The notes below the pieces were generated by a model. The model was not told where the DNA came from. It worked only from the letters and a program-made list of their open reading frames with translations, and ran no database searches. Shown here one piece after another: positions 12,811 to 24,597 of a stretch of 64,000 bases of DNA (position 1 is its first letter; each line of letters starts with the position of its first letter). Origin of the DNA: Imbricaverruca yamaguchii. Taxonomy: Eukaryota; Arthropoda; Thecostraca; Neoverrucidae. Where the stretch lies: the NCBI GenBank assembly GCA_034440575.1, contig JAOTOL010001321.1, forward strand, positions 186,001 through 250,000. Direction: 5' to 3'. The position numbers were made by a program, and so were the translations under genes.

Positions 12811-13735
12811 GCTCCGGCCGGCCGCGGCCAGGACAGAACAGCCCCGGGGAGCTGGGGAAGGGCAGGACACGACCTCGACACAGCTGCTCCGGCCGGCTAT
12901 ACCGCCAGGACAGAACAGCCCCGGGGAGCTGGGGAAGGGCAGGACACGACCTCGACACAGATGCTCCGGCCGGCTATACCGCCAGGGCAGAACAGTTCGG
13001 GGAACTGGGGAAGGGCAGGACGCGACCTCGACACAGCTGCCTCGGCCGGCTATACCGCCAGGGGAGGGACCTGCGCCGCCGCTGTCGCCAAGACAGAACA
13101 GCCCGGGGAGCTGGGGCAGGGCAGGACACGACCTCGACACAGCTGCCTCGGCCGGCTATACCGCCAGGGCAGAACAGCTCGCGGAGCTTGGTAGAGCAGG
13201 GCATGACCTTGACACAGCTGCTCCGGTCAGCCATACCGCCAGGACAGGACAATTCGGGGAGCTTGGGTAGAGCAGGACATGACCTTAACACAGATGCTCC
13301 GGCCGGCTATACCGCCAGGGCAGAACAGCTCGGGGAGCTTGGGTAGAGCAGGACATGACCTTGACACAGCTGCTCCGGCCGGCAATACCGCCAGGGCAGA
13401 ACAGCTCGGGGAGCTTGGGTAGAGCAGGACATGACCTTGACACAGCTGCTCCGGCCGGCAATACCGCCAGGGCAGAACAGCTCGGGGAGCTGGGGAAGGA
13501 CACGTCCATGACACAGCCTCTCTCGCCGACTGTCGCCAAGACAGAACAGCCCGGGGAGCTGGGGAAGGGCAGGACGCGACCTCGACACAGCTGCTCCGGC
13601 CGGCTATACCGCCAGGACAGAGCAGCTCGGGGAGCTGGGGCAGGACACGACCATGACACAGCCACTCCCGCCGACTGTCGCCAAGACAGAACAGCCCGGG
13701 GAGCTGGGGCAGGGCAGGACACGACCTTGACACAG
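12811..13735. repeat. ~76-bp minisatellite, about 12 units
   Basis: Each unit contains CTCCGGCCGGCTATACCGCC, an AGAACAGC segment, GGGGAGCTGGGG and CAGGACACGACCT. Anchors at 12891, 12968 and 13044 give periods of 77 and 76 bp. Some units carry a variant ending in CGCCGACTGTCGCCAAGACA. The open frames on both strands mirror the repeat and resemble no known protein. Confidence 0.93.
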
Positions 13736-15255
13736 CCGCTAGTGGTAGCCCAGCCCTTCTCTGAAAAAAATGACTTTCTCCAACGCGAACACAGCTGCTG
13801 TCTGGCAGTACAGACCCAGTTAGCCCCTTTGTATGCCCTGTACAGAGCGAACTGTAATCAATTTTGCCTGTAGTGATGATTTTGGAAGACAAGAAAATTA
13901 CAGTGCTGTTATGAGGTATGCGCTTAAAAATTAGCCAATGTTTGACAGCTTGATTTCGGACATTCAATCCCAAGGACAATTAGCTTTCGTTTGTCCGAGG
14001 TCAACGAGTAGTTTTATATCGGAGGTTCAAATTACCGTCCACCAGCTGGTCTGAGATCATGACTGGAGTCGTCCGGCCCCGATAATGCTCACCCCATAAC
14101 ATTACCGGCCATCGAGGCCACCTCGCTCGAAAATGATCCGTTTCCGCCGCCGTCTAAAGACACATTTTTACCTTCAGCAAATTGGTGGTAAGTCAAGTAA
14201 GTAGGACTAATTCCGCAGACAGGGCCTGCCATGCCGTTTGGCTCCGACTTGGGCGCCGCAGCGCCTCTACCGGCGGGTTATGTCCGCCACCTGGCGGCAG
14301 AACCACAACAGCCGCTGTCGCCCTGTCAGTACTCGCGAGGGACAAAGTATCGGCCAGTTCTGGTTCCTCACAGTTGCGACCGTTGCAAAGTAGCTTCACT
14401 CCATGCGACTATTGTGTATAATTCAGGTCTACCAAAGTTATCTGTCAGTGCTGCTGCCTCCGGGGAAAAAAATCGGCTGCAATTTTGTAGGCATGTTCAT
14501 CGCAAGCAGTTACAAAGTAGAACATAAAGACACAAAGACATGGAAAGATCAGTGCAACTATGAGCCCGAAGGGCCATTCTTGGCTGAACTCTGAACACTC
14601 AACCAGTTGCCCACCAAATCCGTCGATCAGCCCTCCCTGGAATACTGAAAAGCAAGCCCCCTATTCTTATAATGATTATCTATGCTGTTTTCAAAGATGT
14701 TCAGTGTGTTACTACTGACAGATCGGCACCCTGCATTGGCATACACCATGCAGAAATTTCAGCCTTTCTAGCTCCCAACCGGGCGAGGGACGACATGCGG
14801 CACTGCTGTCCGAGTGCATCACTACACCCACGGGCTGACCCCTCAGTGATCCTCGTTTGATCCCCTCGTTTGAGTTCCACAACGATTTCCACAGCACGAC
14901 ACCCCTGCCTGCGGCCCCGCTCACCCTTCCTCGCCCCTCCGCCGACACCTTCTGTCATTACACACGCGGGGTCAGGTCCGCGCCGCCGGATGATCGAGAG
15001 CTTCGCTGCGCGCCGCCGGGCCGAAGGGTAGCTGGCGGCCGGCCGGGCAGGACGTCCGGTCACTGACGGCGTCCAGACAATGCCCACGGCGGTGCTCCAC
15101 GATCCATCAGTCGCGGCTGGATGAGTTGTCGTGGCCGCTCGTGCTGTCGTCGGCTGCGCGCGCGGTGCCGGCCCGCGGTGCCCGCGCCGGCACGCTATCG
15201 CCCTGATAGATGGACGCGATGGCAGGAGCGGTCGAGTCGTGACGCGGCGGCGGCC
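13736..15255. other. Anonymous sequence, GC-rich in its last 400 bp
   Basis: From about 14860 onward the sequence is GC- and CpG-rich with open frames on both strands. No domain or splice pattern is convincing, so no gene is called. Confidence 0.4.
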
Positions 15256-15530
15256 GACAGCGGCGGCCACGACAGTCACCCCACGAGGTGGACACGTCAC
15301 TCACCGGAGTGGGCGGAGGGGACACGTCAGGCTCGACGTGGCTCGACGTGACGTGACGTGGCGTGGCGTGACGTGACGTGACGAACGACTTGGCGGCGGT
15401 CGACAGAAGCACCCACGACAGTCACCCCACGAGGTGGACACGTCACTCACCGGAGTGGGCGGAGGGGACACGTCAGGCAGCTCGAGACGTGACGTGACGT
15501 GACGTGACGTGACGAACGGCGCGGCGCCGA
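15256..15530. repeat. 146-bp tandem duplication with an ACGTG microsatellite
   Basis: A segment beginning CACGACAGTCACCCCACGAG at 15268 is repeated at 15414, 146 bp downstream, almost unchanged to CACGTCAGG. Each copy ends in a (GACGT)n run of different length (about 15343-15384 and 15487-15516). The microsatellite probably expanded before or after the duplication. Confidence 0.9.
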
Positions 15531-16059
15531 CCATCTGCAGATTAAACTCCGACTCCGGAGTTGTGATCAGCAGATGTGCGGGCCGTTCGGATTGTGTGCG
15601 TAGTTGGGATTTTTGGGCGCGACAGCTATTTAGCATGTTGCACTGGAAAGCATTTAGTACCCCGCCACCCCAAGTCTTCACACAACAAGCGATACATATA
15701 TGCACCTAATATATACACAATACATGTATGCGCTAACACATCAAGTCAGTGGTGTTGATAGTCTACTTCGTGAACATCAGGTCAAACAAACATCTCAGAT
15801 ACATATTTATACAGACATGTAGCTATGACAATAGCAAACATCGCCCAGAGATTTACGAAAGGTTCGGTATTTTATTTAGCGTCACCAATGAAAGAACATG
15901 AGTACTTCGACACATCCTTCCTATTTGTAAGCATTGTCGAACATTGCTGTAGAACGCGTCATTGCCATTTTAAATGGCGCTAAATCTTCATCAATCGTGC
16001 TTTTCCTTTGTCAATTTTATAACTTCTTTCCGGTCCAAAGAAATGGTCGAAAGAAGAAC
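15531..16059. other. Anonymous sequence
   Basis: No gene, RNA or repeat family recognised. Confidence 0.4.
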
Positions 16060-17555
16060 ATCGAACTAGCGTCTAGCTTTGGTAGCCAATCCGGGAGCAT
16101 ATTTAACCAAAGACATTCGATGCATGAAAGCTCAGCGGGTCTCCAGGTTTCTGAACCACCAGAAAATGTAGAAAGAAAAGAACTAATAATTGAGCTGAAT
16201 AAACGTATTTTCCAAGCGAACGACCATATGAAGTATTCCACGAGTCAAATATGGAACAAAACTATCATGTGACAGCTATTAGCAAAACGTGGGAGGCCCA
16301 TCAGGAATTGAAGAACCGCAGGTAGTGTGGCGAATGCGCCGAATGCGCAAGGAGGATGTACACGCGCACGAACGTTGGAGCTTTGGTGATTCGGAGTCTT
16401 TGACTGTAATGCTTGAAATGAGAAAATTGTACATTTTTTTCGTGATTTGCACGAGTGTAATTTCAGCAGGGTGACGTGAATTAGCAAGCGATACCAAAAT
16501 AAAAAGCTTCGAACAGGATGGGGGAGTTAGGGATGAAATCGGATGTCTCAGAAATGATGGTGGTAGATTGATCCCCCAGTCGACAGGACAATTACATTGG
16601 ATACCAAATATTTTATTAACCTGTCCCGTCTCGGGGGGTCTTCAACCGACCCCCTCAGGTTTTTCGCGGATAGCGGACGAACGGCGCGCGGCAGCGCAAC
16701 CAAGTTTGGCATACCTTTTCCCACATCAATTTGACATGCTGATTGAAAATGTTTAGGTCAGGTCATCTAGGGTCAACGAGTTAGTCAAGGTTAAGTGAGG
16801 TCACCTCCAAAAACGTTCAACCGGTCGTCACGCTTTAACGGATACTGATATTTCAATGAAACTTTCAGCGTTTCCTTAACTTTATGGATGCAACAAAACG
16901 TAAGAGTGGAAATTTTCTTTTCTTTTTGGTTTTTGACTGCATGTAAATTTTGCGTATTTGCCAAATTGCAGTTCAAATATAGAATTCTGGCTAAAGCAGG
17001 CATTTTTTATTAGGGCAAGGTGACTTCGATCAACATTTTTTCGGTCTGCTCTACCCATCGGAAAAAGAAGATTAAAGAAAACTTGAAAACTCAAAATTTT
17101 GAAATGTCCCAAAAAAATGGGTGGGGGGGGGGAAATTATAGCCCTGGTCTATTTCGCTGTCCTTTTCTTATTCCAAATAATTTTTTCTCTCAAATATCCC
17201 CCAAAATGAACTCCCCAGAGCTAAAAACATAATGTAAGTCGTGAAAAGTCGTGAAAATCTAGCCCCCTGGTGACGTCACTTTTGGGTAATTTTTTTTGGA
17301 GGTTGGACCCGGACCCTACTCGTCGAGCGCTTTCCGATGACATCTCTTTCGTTTTCGTGCGATGCTTAGTTGGATTTTAGAGGGGGGATCTTCAACCGCT
17401 CCCGCCCCCGAGACGGGGTGTGAGGATTTGACCGGAAAGACGGCGCGGGTTAAAAATATGTGAAAAGGTAGTGAAAACTGGAAAAATTGTGGTCGAAATC
17501 AAGGGACGTTTTTAGAGATGGTAGGTGGACCTCCTCCAAATCCGTTAGCCAGTCT
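16060..17555 (+). mobile_element. Dispersed repeat R2, copy 1, split by a TTAA element
   Basis: R2 is a dispersed family of about 600 bp defined by copies here and at 30701, 37085 and 48495. Shared blocks, in order, are GGTAGCCAATCCGGGAG, GACTATCATGTG, GCGAATGCGCCGAATGCGCA, ACGAACGTTGG, CAAAGGATACCAAA-like, CTTCGAACAGG, AATGATGGTGGTAGATT and, at the end, GTGGTCGAAATC plus GGTAGGTGG. In this copy the sequence stops at TTAA 16616 and resumes after TTAA 17453 with AAATATGTG and then GTGGTCGAAATC. An 838-bp element therefore sits inside it. No protein-coding capacity is recognised. Confidence 0.8.
16616..17453 (+). mobile_element. TTAA-flanked element, copy A (complete)
   Basis: It begins TTAACCTGTCCCGTCTCGGG and ends in GGCGCGGGTTAA, so both ends read as TTAACC(C)G inwards. 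Near each end a CCGTCTCGGGGG block and a CTTCAACCG block occur in inverted orientation. The insertion lies exactly at a TTAA within an R2 repeat, and the equivalent site in R2 copy 2 reads TTGA with no insert. TTAA-specific insertion with duplication is known for piggyBac-type transposons. No transposase frame is present, so this would be a non-autonomous member. The class assignment is inference. Confidence 0.8.
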
Positions 17556-17572
17556 TATGTATATATATAGGT

Positions 17573-17826
<254 letters not shown>

Positions 17827-17827
<1 letters not shown>

Positions 17828-18870
17828 CAGAGATAAAACAGTTTAGAAAGGAAGTGGGGAAGAAAGCGGGAGCGACCAATAGTTAACAGCGGTGTAATGA
17901 GGCATCACTCATTAATCCTGTCACATAAACCGTACATATAACCAAAGACACGCATTACAAATGATCGAACTGATCCACTTCGCTGCACAAGAACAACTGC
18001 ACCATCATATTACAAGGGCTGATGAGCGACCTTCCGCCCCGCCGAATCCGAGTGGGCTGACCTTTACGAAAAATATCGATGAAAACAAAACGCAACTCGC
18101 ACACAACTCATCCGCTTCGTTAGTTAGCTATTTGAGCTTTACGGCCCATCGACCATGTTGATCATACAGCTCAATACGCTCCAATGCAGCTTCAACAGTC
18201 AATCATCTTGAAGAACTTCTCCACACGACTTGCACTCTCTCTACTCTTAAACCCACACGTGATGTACGTCATCTGACTGACGATCCTGTGTCCGCTCGTA
18301 AAGTTGGGGCCATAAACCGGATGAGCCACCGCCCAACGGAGGCTGGTTATGATCTTGTTTTCCACCTTCACCCGAACCTACACCAAGCCAGTGCTAAGAC
18401 CGCCAGTCTGGGTTATTCCAATACTGCAGCCGCAGTCCTTATGATATAATCCGTGCCACTCTGAGTTCATTGTAATGGCGGCGAGTTGGGTAGTCTCTTC
18501 TGCGAAATATAGAGAAATATTCGGAGAGTAGTTCACCGGTGCCTGACAGCACGTGAAAGCATTGTGTAGAACTCATCTCAGGGAGTGCGGATGGAGCTGA
18601 AATTGTGCCGAAACGAAGTTGGAATACACCCCTCTCAAAGTCTTCAATGTGAAACTATTAGCAAGCAAGGCACCATCACTTGGCATTCTGATGTGATGGA
18701 AACAGTAGATCCATCAAATTTATGGTAATTGCCCATTGTCATCGAACCAATCAACTAAAATCTTAAGCTACATTTGTTTTGGATAATTGGTGAAAACATT
18801 TTGAACCTACAGAGATTATCGATCGTGTAAATGAATGTGTTGTGTACTTTATATGCTTCATATTGTTGTA
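17827..18870. other. Anonymous sequence
   Basis: No gene or repeat family recognised between the TA microsatellite and element B. Confidence 0.4.
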
Positions 18871-19857
18871 TTAACCCTTGGGGAGGGGGGTGGTGTCTTC
18901 AACCGTCCCCTCAGGTTTTTCGCGGATAGCGGACGAACGGCACGCGGCAAAGCGCCCAAATTTGGCATACCTCTTCCCACATCAATTTGACATGCTGATT
19001 CAAAATGTTTAAGTCAGATCATCTAGGGTCAATGAGTTAGTCAAGGTCAAGTGAGGTCACCTTCAAAAATGTTCAACCAGTCGTCACGCTTTAACGGATA
19101 CAGATATTTTAATGAAACTTTCAGTGTTTGCTTAACTTTATGAATGCAACAAAACGTACGAGTGGAATGTTTTTTTTAAAAACTACATATAGATTTCCGT
19201 ATTTTCCAAATTGCAGTTCAAATACAGGATTCTGGCTAAAGTAGGCATTTTTGATTAGGGCAAGGTGACTTTGAACATTTATCGGTCTGCTCTACCAATC
19301 GCAAAAGGAAAATTAAAGAAAACTTGAAAACTCAAAATATTGAAATTTAAAAAAAAATTGTATTTTTATGTTTGGGGGCCCAAAAAATAAAAGCCTGGTC
19401 GATTTCGCTGTCCTTTTCTCATTCGAAATACATTTTGTTTTTCGTATATCCCCAAATGAACTCTCCAGAGCCAGAAACATAATGTAAGTCGTGAAAAGTC
19501 GTGAATATGAGCCCCTGGTGACGTCACTTTTGTGGAAATTGTTTTGGGGGTCCACGCGTACCCTACTCGTCGAGCGCTTTCCGATGACGTCAGGACGGAG
19601 CTTAGGGTAAGTTGCTCGTCTCACAATCGAAAGGTTGTGGGTTCAGTCTCACCTGTCGCTACTCTTCGCCCGCGACCAATCGGCTGAGAATTGGCGACGC
19701 TACATGACTCAACGGTCATGTCGTAAAACCAATGACCAAACAACCGATGACACCTCTTTTGTTTTAGTGCGATGCTTGGTTTGGTTTTTAGAGGGTTACT
19801 AACCACCACCCCCTCCCGAGACAGGTGAGTGTCTGACCGAAAGACGGAGCGGGTTAA
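18871..19857 (+). mobile_element. TTAA-flanked element, copy B, with a SINE inside
   Basis: It starts TTAACCCTTGGGG and ends GAGCGGGTTAA. It is collinear with copy A: CAGGTTTTTCGCGGATAGCG, CATCAATTTGACATGCTGAT, CGTCACGCTTTAACGGATAC, AAGTCGTGAAAAGTCGTGAA, GGTGACGTCACTTTTG and CTACTCGTCGAGCGCTTTCC occur in the same order. After removal of the 163-bp SINE plus duplicated target, its length matches copy A within about 15 bp. No transposase frame is present. Confidence 0.82.
19589..19743 (+). mobile_element. tRNA-derived SINE inside TTAA element B
   Basis: The 155-bp insert is flanked by an 8-bp direct duplication, CCGATGAC, at 19581-19588 and 19744-19751. Copy A is uninterrupted at this point. 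The 5' half is tRNA-like: an A-box-like CTTAGGGTAAGTTGC, an anticodon-loop-like CTCACAA with CAC at the anticodon position, then a T-arm GTGGG/CTCAC with a 6-nt loop. The B-box-like sequence is GGTTCAGTCTC. The 3' end is an A/C-rich ACCAAACAA tail. Similarity to a valine tRNA is suggested by the CAC loop only. The T-loop is one base short, so this is not a functional tRNA. Confidence 0.8.
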
Positions 19858-21009
19858 TAATGCCTCAATTTTCATTATCTGTATTTTTATGTAACCGAAC
19901 TGTTTATACCCATTTCAATATACAGTGATCCGTATGTCTGTAACTAGGCATCAACCTTGGGGTGACCGGAATGATTGAAAAGCACGACGAAAAAGAGGAA
20001 TGAAAATCAGAATCCATGCATTCATCTGTCATAGTTTCACATACTTTGGGAAGGGTACCTAGACATTTCCACAACGGGAATAATCTGAATGGATACAACT
20101 CTTTCCTCACGGCCTAACTACGTGACCAACTATCAAAGGTAACAAGCGAAGCGATACCCAACATTTAGCCATGATTTACTTTCTTTTTCGTTTTCCATGG
20201 AGAAGCAGCGAGGCTTGCTACGCCTATCCAAGTACGAATACTCAAGGTGGCAGATGATGGCGGTTACAATATCTAGGCCTGCATGTTTCTTATTCATGCA
20301 GATATCAGTCAAGCCAATGCAAGGACGATAAGTCAATCACGTTCAAACAAGTTATGAGTTATGTCCGCTGGATGCAAGTTAGCTGGTGTGTAGTTATCCA
20401 CCTGAATAAGTAGCATCTATTTCTTGAAAACACCTCGGTCGACCCGGTCAATCCTCGATCATTCCTTTTCACATATATCTTCATCAATCCTACCCTCTCT
20501 TAGACTGGTACATCACCCTCAATCAGCTGCAGGCACCAATCAAAATTGACACCTCGTTGTGGTGATAATGTCGCTGAAACCTCAATAGCATGCGAAGCCA
20601 AGTTATCTGCAGCAATCGCACAAAACCGCACTCCAGCATTATCACTTAAACCCTCTGTTTCAAGACATTTCATATCAGCTTTGAATGATTGCAGGATGCA
20701 GGATGGGTGTCCATTACAATTGTCCAGTTTCTTTTCACGTGCTTTTCAGCGTGCATCATCCAGTTACCTGTGCGGAGTCATAACTTGCTGTGCTCGTGCC
20801 ATGCTCTGTGCAATATTTGGGAAAAGAGATCCATGGTTTCCATGACCTCACGAGATTTGCATAAAACGCAATGTCAAAATCACCCTCCACCCCCAAAACG
20901 TGAAGTTCTTATTCCCCGGCTGCTTAGTCATCAAAACATGGCCCATCCTTTATCACTGGGTTTCTCTATTACTCCTCGCCAGTATTCGGCATTTTACCAC
21001 CTTCGGTCG
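19858..21009. other. Anonymous sequence
   Basis: No gene recognised. Frames of up to 132 codons near 20690-21087 show no known motif. Confidence 0.4.
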
Positions 21010-21792
21010 TATAGGGGGTGGGGGTACGACCCCCGGCGATTCGAAACCGTGCATGTTACGAAAACGAACCAGAGACCTAAGTTATAGATCTGGCCGAGAT
21101 CTCGCGATTGGAATATCGCGATTCAGTATGACCTTCTAAGGTCAAAGGTTGACCTTCCAGTTCAGATCAAAGGTCTAAAATTGACCTTTGAACTTTGATA
21201 AACGAAATGACCGGGAATATGTTTATTGGGACCTTGCGAACATAACGACTTGTCACACAATGCGATTGGACCAATATGTCATGCACCAAATGAGGTCAAA
21301 GCCGTGTCCCCAAATACCCAACTTTTTTAAAAGTGGTTCCAACTTCGAATGTTAAGGTACTCTAGGGTAAAAATGGACTCTGAATTCGAATTCAGCACGA
21401 CAAATTGTCGTAGGTTAGCTAAAAAAGGTCGAAAGGCCAAACGATGTCAACCGAGGTCAACCGAGGTCACCGATTTTTGGAACATTATTTTTCAATGGAA
21501 CCCATTTGGGCATCTGTATTATTCATCATATGCCCATAATTACGCTAAGTACGTAAAAAACAGCGTTTCCTGAGCGTTTCCTTGAAAGCTGGTCGGAGGT
21601 GCTCCAATTTATGACCTCATAACTCCGTGACCTGACATGACCTCCCAAACAAATCAACAAACGTCGTCCAAAGGTTGCCCCAGAGGGTACTGAAAATCTC
21701 AGCGATCTGTTCGTCGGTTTGGAAGGAATACACAAAAAACCTTAGGGTGGGGGATGAACCAACCCCCTCCCCCCTACACGGGCGAGGGTTAA
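21010..21792. mobile_element. Relative of the TTAA element family (element F)
   Basis: It begins around GGGGGTGGGGGTACGACCCC and ends CACGGGCGAGGGTTAA at 21792. It has the same layout as the TTAA family (C/G-rich hairpin-like end, GGTCA-rich interior, GGGTTAA terminus), but the core sequence differs from copies A-E. The left boundary is uncertain because no TTAA is seen there. The interior near 21137-21200 has many AGGTCA/TGACCT half-sites. Confidence 0.5.
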
Positions 21793-21881
21793 GAAGACGC
21801 ATGGCATTGCACATCCCCATCCACTCCAATAGAGGAAGGATGGATGTTAATCTGCCAGGACCCATTACTTATTGCTGGATT

Positions 21882-22710
21882 CAGAGTGGGGGCACCGGTG
21901 GAGAGTTCCTGCCCTCATTAGATCAGAAAACAGCTCCTCACCGGTCGGAAGGTGGCGCTCCGTTGCAGATACAGGGGGAAAGCACTATGGGGTATGCGCC
22001 GACCCCCCCCCCTCTCCGATGGAGAAGTGACGCCCAACCGGGAAGCCTCGAGTCCACTCCCTCTCCGACCGCTCAACATTTTTTTTTCCAGCCAAAGGCG
22101 CCCATCTCAGAGGAATAGGCACTCCTTGAAAGGAAAAGGGGCCCATCAGCATGCTCGAGTCCACACCTCCACTGAACACAAGAGATAGGATCGCGGAGCG
22201 CACCCGTCCCCCACCACTAAACAAAACTTTCCAGCCTTCTTCCCAGCCTTCTTCTTCGTGAATTTATGGATTTTTGTTCGTGGAACATATGACGGCTTGC
22301 CGGAAGTTGCCCCTCTCCCCACCCGAAACCGACCGGCTGGATCTGCTCTTGAACCTGCTTGTCTAAATCAACAGCCATGTGTTCAATTCCCTCAACGAAA
22401 TATGATGCCTTGTCTATCCATGGGCGGCAACATGACGCGGGCACTATGGACATATTTACTGCTACCCTCCCCAATTGAATGGTGTCTCCCCTCTGGCCAG
22501 GGAATGTTTCTCTAGTAAGGCTTGAATGCACTCCCTCCTCCCCGCTCAGCAGATTTATTTTCAGCCAAATGCGATCTTCTCAGACTGAAGGCTATGTTGT
22601 GGATGATTCAGCTTACCACCTCCCCCGGTAACCGATTGTTTCCCGCCGAAGTCACCCATCCGGAGTAGGAAATGTGGTTCGCCCCACGAACATTCCTGGA
22701 TCCGCCTCTG
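21882..22710. mobile_element. Possible hAT-like non-autonomous element
   Basis: The right end CCTGGATCCGCCTCTG (to 22710) matches the inverted-terminal style of many hAT elements (CAGRGGCGGATCC reading inward). The left end CAGAGTGGGGGC is only a weak partner. No matching 8-bp target duplication is visible, so the boundaries are tentative. The interior is low-complexity C/T-rich with no transposase. Confidence 0.35.
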
Positions 22711-24165
22711 TACCTACCAAACTGCTTTCCATTTCACACAGGCATGACTATGTGAACTTTGGATGCAAGGTTATCAAAGCTACCCATCATAGTAAAGCCG
22801 GCAATAAAACCGGTAGCAATACCACCATACTGACGATGCGTTGCTTTTCAGTGCGTCGTGCCGCCACCTATACTATTCATAGTCTTGAAATGACTATGGT
22901 TAGGTTGAATTCCGGTTCCGGCTACTATATTAGAAGGGCTTAATGGGCACATCCCGTAGTTACTGGATGAAAATCCTGTGATTGGGAAGGTTGACGCAGA
23001 GATGAAAACAAGACTTGCTACTCGGCCACGAGCTGAGGTGACAGATATTTCAAAAAGCATCCGCACTAGGGGCGACAACATACGGTTCAGTATTATCGAT
23101 GAGTATGGATTACATTTATAATCAGGCAATTTTGCTTCATAATATACCAAGTCCATATGTTTGTTTCCTACCCTTATCTGGCGGAGACTGTATGTGAAGT
23201 GTGTCGTGAACCAATCAATAAACAAACAAACAAAACATTATACGTGCTCATCATATTTCAGTGCACCGAAAAATATGGACTCTTCAAAAACGTGTTCTCC
23301 TGAGTTTTCTAATGTTTTCTCTAACCGCTGATATTGTTACTTTTTCTCAAGTGTTCTACAAGACACGTAACCGAGCACGCCGGTCGACTTTCTTTTTTAG
23401 ACTACAGTTTACTCTTGAAATACGTGTCATCCGAAGTTATGTACTCCAAAGACGCATCTGAAACTGCGCTCCTTTGGAAGGTGAAGAAGAGAAATGTTGG
23501 AACGGCGCATGAAGGATGGTGCTTGCAATCATAATATCACAGACCGCAGTGTCCAGGCTTGATGATGCAGTAAGAGCGAGCCTATATGATTGTGTGTCGC
23601 TTGTGTCCACATGGTTTGTGCGTGAGTTACATGTCTACGGCTCCCACGAAGATGACTGTATTTGCCTGAGCCCACGTTTCTTTTGTGTGATTTACATGTT
23701 TGCGGCTCCCATAAAGGTGACTGTGCTTGCCTGTGTCAAAGTGATTGGTGTGTGATGTCCATGTGTGCACACACATTCTGCAGCTATGCAGGCTCTAACG
23801 TCCATCCTAGCGTTTATATATCCGATCGCCGATTGGTACCCGGCCCGCTTTCCTGCGGCCGACAGAGACACAGCTCACGCACAGTCAAGACACTCTCCGT
23901 TAGCTGTAGTCCAGCAGGCAATCATGGTCGTACCGGTTTTTGTTCGGAGGCTATCAGCGTTGTTTACGATCGCCCGCCGGGACATTCTGTCTGTGTCAAC
24001 AGCGACCCCGCCGCATAAAACAGCGCTGTCGACAGCGCTGTGGTACGGCCCGCTCACCGCTGTGGGAACCGGGCGCTGCTGTGGCCCAGGCGCTGTGTCG
24101 GCACGTGCTACGCAGACTGTCGACATTCAGTCAAAACGCGCTGACGTCTGCACTAGCGACACACG
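22711..24165. other. Anonymous sequence with an (AAAC)n tail-like run
   Basis: At 23211-23238 the sequence runs CAATCAATAAACAAACAAAC, the kind of tail seen at SINE or LINE 3' ends. No tRNA-like head or reverse transcriptase is recognised upstream. No gene is supported. Confidence 0.4.
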
Positions 24166-24597
24166 GCACACTGTGGATCCATTAGACTGGCGCCACACGG
24201 CCCCAGACTGCGGATCCATTAGACTGACGCCACACGGCCCCAGAATGTGGATCCATTAGACTGACGTCACGCGGCCCCAGACTGTGGATCCATTAGACTG
24301 ACGCCACACGGCCCCAGGCTATGGTGGATCCATTAGACTGACGCCACTCGGCCCCAGACTGCGGATCCATTAGACTCACTCTATACGGCCCCGGACTGCG
24401 TATCCATTAGACTGACGCTATACGGCCCCAGACTGCGGATCCATTAGACTCACGCTATACGGCCCCGGACTGCGTATCCATTAGACTGACGCTATAGGGC
24501 CCCAGACTGCGTATCCATTAGACTGACGCTACATGGCCCCAGACTGAGGATCCATTAAACTGACGCCACACGGCCCCACACTGCGGATCCATGGAGC
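24166..24597. repeat. 37-bp minisatellite, about 11-12 units, with a BamHI site in most
   Basis: The unit contains GGATCCATTAGACTGACGCC then CACGGCCCCAGACTGC. The ATTAGACT anchors at 24181 and 24218 are 37 bp apart. Variants replace GGATCC by GTATCC, and CCACACGG by CTATACGG, in alternating blocks. Confidence 0.93.

Noticed and set aside
12811..13735. CRISPR-like array of repeats and spacers
   Set aside because: Units are contiguous 76-bp tandem repeats with no unique spacers and no cas genes. The genome is eukaryotic.
19589..19743. A functional tRNA gene
   Set aside because: The T-loop is short, the anticodon stem is mismatched, and a target duplication plus a tail mark it as a SINE.
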